This document shows positions 31,289-34,121 of a stretch of DNA of 34,121 nt, piece by piece. The stretch lies in assembly GCA_934481515.1 (NCBI GenBank), contig CAKSPO010000020.1:1-34121 (forward strand), given 5' to 3'. Below the pieces are notes generated by a model, which had not been told where the DNA came from, searched no databases, and saw nothing but the letters and a program-made list of their open reading frames with translations. The first letter of the stretch is position 1; each line of letters begins with the position of its first letter. The position numbers and the translations under genes are program-made. Source of the stretch: an uncultured Eubacteriales bacterium. GTDB lineage: Bacteria; Bacillota; Clostridia; Oscillospirales; CAG-272.

Positions 31289-31831
31289 ATGGAAAATCTG
31301 ACAGATGCGGAGCGGTTCGCAGAGCTGACCCGATACTGTAATGCGTCGGACAATTCGGAGGACAACGCCCGCCGTGCGGAGCTGTTGGGCTTCGGAGGAA
31401 GAGAGATACAGGTTGCTCCCGGAGCCATCCTCCGGATTCCGAAGGAGCAGGTCGGGAGGAATGTGTTCTTCGGACTTTACACCTACGCCAACGGGAACGT
31501 AACCGTCGGGGACAACGTTCTGATCGGACCGCATTGTTCACTTGCGGCGGGAAACCATAAATTTGACCCGGGTACCGGTTGGTTTTCTGCCCGAACCGAA
31601 CCCGACGGTGACGACAGCATTGTCATCGGAACGGGTTCGTGGCTGGCAAGCAACGTTACCGTGACGGGCGGCGTGCGCATCGGGAAAGCAAATCTTGTCT
31701 GCGCGGGAGCAGTCGTCACCAAATCCACCCCGGATTACGCCATTATGGCTGGAATTCCCGCCCGTCAGGTCGGAAGAATCGATCCGACCAGCGGCGAATA
31801 TCTCTGGAGTACGGAGGAACGGAAAAAATGA
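31289..31831 (+). CDS. Hexapeptide-repeat acyltransferase (maltose/galactoside acetyltransferase-like)
   Basis: This 180-residue left-handed beta-helix acyltransferase has hexapeptide repeats in VGRNVFFGLYTYANGNVTVGDNVLIGPHCSLAAGNHKFD and IGTGSWLASNVTVTGGVRIGKANLVCAGAVVTKSTPDYAIMAGIPARQVGRI. The catalytic His is probably in AAGNHKFD, as in maltose and galactoside acetyltransferases. It would transfer an acetyl group from acetyl-CoA to a sugar hydroxyl. The N-terminal 20-30 residues (LTDAERFAELTRYCNASDN) resemble the Mac domain region. It starts 26 bases after the AraC gene and overlaps the next gene as ATGA, so it is made together with the heparinase-like protein. Confidence 0.9.
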   Translation: MENLTDAERFAELTRYCNASDNSEDNARRAELLGFGGREIQVAPGAILRIPKEQVGRNVFFGLYTYANGNVTVGDNVLIGPHCSLAAGNHKFDPGTGWFSARTEPDGDDSIVIGTGSWLASNVTVTGGVRIGKANLVCAGAVVTKSTPDYAIMAGIPARQVGRIDPTSGEYLWSTEERKK

Positions 31832-33972
31832 AAGCAATGGAATTTCCGAAGGAACGCCTGTCCTGCCGCCAGATTTTTCCCTTCCCGGAGGAGGGAAGGA
31901 CCGTTGAAGAAAATCCCCCCTGCTTTGCGTGGATTCCCGTTGCCGGCACAGAAGAACCCATCCGCTATACTCTGACCGTGCGGAACGAAGCGGGAGAGGA
32001 GCTTTACCGCGGGGAGACCGAACGCAATTATCTGGTGCCCGACTGCTTTTTCCCCGCGGGATGCTATACATGGAATGTGTTTGCGGACGGCGCGGAACGG
32101 GGGGAAGTCCCGTTTTCCGTCGCGGAGAACGCCGTAAAAATTCCGCGCATCTCCGCAGAGGAGCTTTATCGGCGGATTCCGACCGGGCATCCGCGACATC
32201 TGTTTTCTGACGGCGACCGGGAGGCCCTTTGCCGGGAGCGCTCCGCGGAGCTGGCAACGCTCCGGCGGAATGCAGAACAGGCATACCGGGACGGCATACC
32301 GGAGCCGCCGCGCTATCACCGCGATCCGGAAGCACTTCCGTACCGCGAATATTTCGGTGCCTTCCGGGGTTTCTGTGACCGCAATCTGATCGCACTCTCC
32401 CTTCTGTTCTCCCTGACGGGAGACGATACGGCAGGAGCTTTTGCCAAAGAACTGCTGCTGACCTTCTGCGATTGGAGTCCTCTGGGACCTGCGTCATTGC
32501 TCGGACCGTGGGGAGACGAGGTGGGACTGAGCATGGCGCGGTGCCTGCCGTCCGCATTTGACCTGTTGTATCCGATTCTCTCCCCGGAGGAGCGGACGCT
32601 GGTTGCCCGTACCGTAAGAGCCTACGGGGCGCAGTGCCTGGAGCGCCTGCAAAAGCTGAACTATTGTCTCAATCCGGGAGACTCCCACGCCGGACGGGTT
32701 CCCGCCTACCTCGGAGAAGCCGCAATGGTTCTCAAGGACAGCGGTGTGCAGACACCGGAGGAGGGCATTGCATGGCTTCGGCAGGCACTGGAGATTTACG
32801 GCGGTATTTTTCCGTATTACGGAACACCGGACGGCGGATGGGCGGAGGGCACCTTTTATGCCACCAGCTATACAAAGTGGTATCTGCCGTTTTTCTCGGC
32901 AGTGGAACGTTACGGCGGCACCCGCTTTTCCGAACGTCCGTTTTACCGCCGCCTGACCCGTTTTCTGGTGCATTTTGCGGACCCGAACCGGGAGGTGCAT
33001 CCTTTCGGAGACGGATATTGGTGCCATCCGGACGACCGGGAATTTCCGGGCTTCTTTGCTCAAAACCCGTTCCGGTACTATGCCGACCGGTTCGGACCCG
33101 CCGAAGCGGAACGGATGGAGAAAGCACAGGCTGCACCGGAACTGTTCCAACTGCACCTGCTGGACGTTTTTCTACCGACACCGCACCGGGAAGTGACGGG
33201 AAACGGGAATGAAATTCACGCTGCGGAATGCTTTCCGGATGCCGGCTTTGTCGCTCTGCACAGCGACCTTGCCCATCCGGAGCAGGATGCCGTCGTTCTT
33301 GCCCGCGCCTCCCGCTTCGGGTCCGACAGTCACCGCCACCCGGATCAGGGATCCTTCGCTCTCTTTTTCCGCGGCGTCGGACTGATTACTCCCTCCGGAT
33401 ATTTCGGAAGACGCTATGGGAGCCGGCACCACAAGGAGTGGCTCAACTCCACCCGTGCCCACAACGCCATTCTGGTGGACGGCGTCGGGCAGGCAAGAGA
33501 CAGCATGGAGAGCCGCGGGCGCATCCGCTCCGTGACCGATGACGGAATCCAAAGAGAAGCGGTACTGGAGCTTGGCGAGGCATATCCGATGCTGAACCGC
33601 TGGACGCGTACGCTGACGCTCTGCGGAAATACGCTGACCGTGACCGATGAAATCGAAGCGCCGGAAGCGGTGGAAATCACCTATCCGTTGCATATGCTTT
33701 CGTGCCCGAAGCAGAGCGGCGATGCCGTGACCGTAGAGCGTGACGGTGTTCTGTTGCGCATCGTCCCGGCTGAACCTTTCGCCGAAACGGAAATTTCGGA
33801 TCATTTTGCTGTGGAGCTCAACGCAGGAGAACCGGAAGCCTACCATGTCTCCAGGCCGCCGCAGTACCACCTGTTCTGGAAGACCGAAAAAAAGAAAATC
33901 CATCGGATTGTCGTCCGCTTCATCCTTTCCGAACCAACACCGCACTCTGAATCCGATCCGATACAAACCTGA
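31828..33972 (+). CDS. Heparinase II/III-like protein with DUF4962-type N-terminal region
   Basis: This 714-residue probable polysaccharide lyase (PL12/15/17/21-like) has a beta-sandwich start, an alpha-toroid middle with LNYCLNPGDSHAGRVPAYLGEAAM and YYGTPDGGWAEGTFY, and a C-terminal heparinase II/III beta-sandwich. The last contains SDSHRHPDQGSFALFFRGVGLITPSGYFG and the nearby NSTRAHNAILVDG, both strongly conserved and likely to hold metal-binding and catalytic His. No signal peptide is seen, so it is probably cytoplasmic and acts on uronate-containing oligosaccharides. ATG 31828 overlaps the acyltransferase stop; GGAGGA is at 31813-31818. The acetyltransferase pairing suggests acetylated substrate or product. 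The substrate is not readable. Confidence 0.85.
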   Translation: MKAMEFPKERLSCRQIFPFPEEGRTVEENPPCFAWIPVAGTEEPIRYTLTVRNEAGEELYRGETERNYLVPDCFFPAGCYTWNVFADGAERGEVPFSVAENAVKIPRISAEELYRRIPTGHPRHLFSDGDREALCRERSAELATLRRNAEQAYRDGIPEPPRYHRDPEALPYREYFGAFRGFCDRNLIALSLLFSLTGDDTAGAFAKELLLTFCDWSPLGPASLLGPWGDEVGLSMARCLPSAFDLLYPILSPEERTLVARTVRAYGAQCLERLQKLNYCLNPGDSHAGRVPAYLGEAAMVLKDSGVQTPEEGIAWLRQALEIYGGIFPYYGTPDGGWAEGTFYATSYTKWYLPFFSAVERYGGTRFSERPFYRRLTRFLVHFADPNREVHPFGDGYWCHPDDREFPGFFAQNPFRYYADRFGPAEAERMEKAQAAPELFQLHLLDVFLPTPHREVTGNGNEIHAAECFPDAGFVALHSDLAHPEQDAVVLARASRFGSDSHRHPDQGSFALFFRGVGLITPSGYFGRRYGSRHHKEWLNSTRAHNAILVDGVGQARDSMESRGRIRSVTDDGIQREAVLELGEAYPMLNRWTRTLTLCGNTLTVTDEIEAPEAVEITYPLHMLSCPKQSGDAVTVERDGVLLRIVPAEPFAETEISDHFAVELNAGEPEAYHVSRPPQYHLFWKTEKKKIHRIVVRFILSEPTPHSESDPIQT

Positions 33973-34024
33973 TCGCAGCATACCGGAGCAAAGCAGAAAT
34001 CCTGCAGCATCAAAGTCCCGTACC

Positions 34025-34121
34025 CCAAAATTCTGAAATCAAAACCACGCGTGAAACGCGTGGTATGCACTGGCTCTTCAAGGGCAAAATGCTTGCAGAG
34101 CCTAAAGGCTCATTAAAAAAG
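34025..34121. repeat. Palindromic element at the right edge, possible IS200/IS605-type end
   Basis: A hairpin with an 8-bp perfect stem, CCACGCGT-gaa-ACGCGTGG (34046-34064), is followed by GGCTCT (34073-34078) that can pair with AGAGCC (34096-34101), and by a smaller stem GAGCC-taaa-GGCTC (34097-34110). No T-run follows, so it is not a standard terminator. Subterminal hairpins like this mark ends of IS200/IS605 elements and dispersed repeats. The window ends before any transposase or TnpB could be seen. Bases 33973-34024 show nothing recognisable. Confidence 0.35.

Noticed and set aside
1..34121. CRISPR arrays, tRNA and rRNA genes, prophage
   Set aside because: No regularly spaced repeats, cloverleaf sequences, rRNA segments or phage genes were recognised by eye; a small tRNA could still be missed without a covariance search.

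Overview
The window is a chromosomal segment of an endospore-forming Clostridia-type Firmicute, probably a gut Oscillospirales-like bacterium. The evidence is a run of spoIIIA genes, yabP-yabQ and a SpoVB-like flippase, HemZ, DUF6472, a lysine riboswitch, strong GGAGG ribosome binding sites and a moderately high GC content (judged by eye, not computed). No phage, CRISPR array, tRNA or rRNA was seen. The only mobile-element or repeat signals are short palindromic elements at about 20.4-20.6 kb and at the right edge.

Bases 1-11819 (+) form a dense housekeeping run: the 3' part of a COG2509 flavoprotein, an RseC/SoxR-reducing membrane protein, recJ, a bifunctional rel, dtd, hemZ, a uridine-kinase-like nucleoside kinase, an MTA/SAH-deaminase-like amidohydrolase and a SpoVB-like flippase. 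Bases 11859-15516 (+) carry hup, rqcP, yabP, yabQ, an ftsB/divIC-like gene, smpB and a CE15-like esterase. A good sigma-A promoter precedes hup, and a near-consensus sigma-E promoter sits directly before yabP. A bidirectional terminator closes this block.

Bases 15600-17834 hold a GH4 alpha-galactosidase (-) divergent from an AraC regulator (+). Bases 17974-20349 hold a DUF6472 protein (-) divergent from a lysine-riboswitch-controlled NhaC-family transporter (+), each with an extended -10 promoter. Bases 20637-24856 (-) are spoIIIAA to spoIIIAG without spoIIIAH; a palindromic repeat element occupies the place where spoIIIAH is normally found. A PRK06851-like ATPase (+) follows, with a degenerate second P-loop.

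Bases 26151-30214 (-) form a three-gene redox operon: an Old Yellow Enzyme relative with a cysteine cluster, a short-chain dehydrogenase and a fumarate-reductase-like flavoprotein. It is divergent from an AraC regulator (30430), a hexapeptide acyltransferase and a heparinase II/III-like protein (+). Three helically phased direct repeats between the divergent promoters suggest that the AraC protein controls both arms. This is the most plausible undescribed pathway in the window, probably reduction or isomerisation of an unsaturated or keto substrate linked to uronate or glycan breakdown, but its substrate cannot be read from the sequence.
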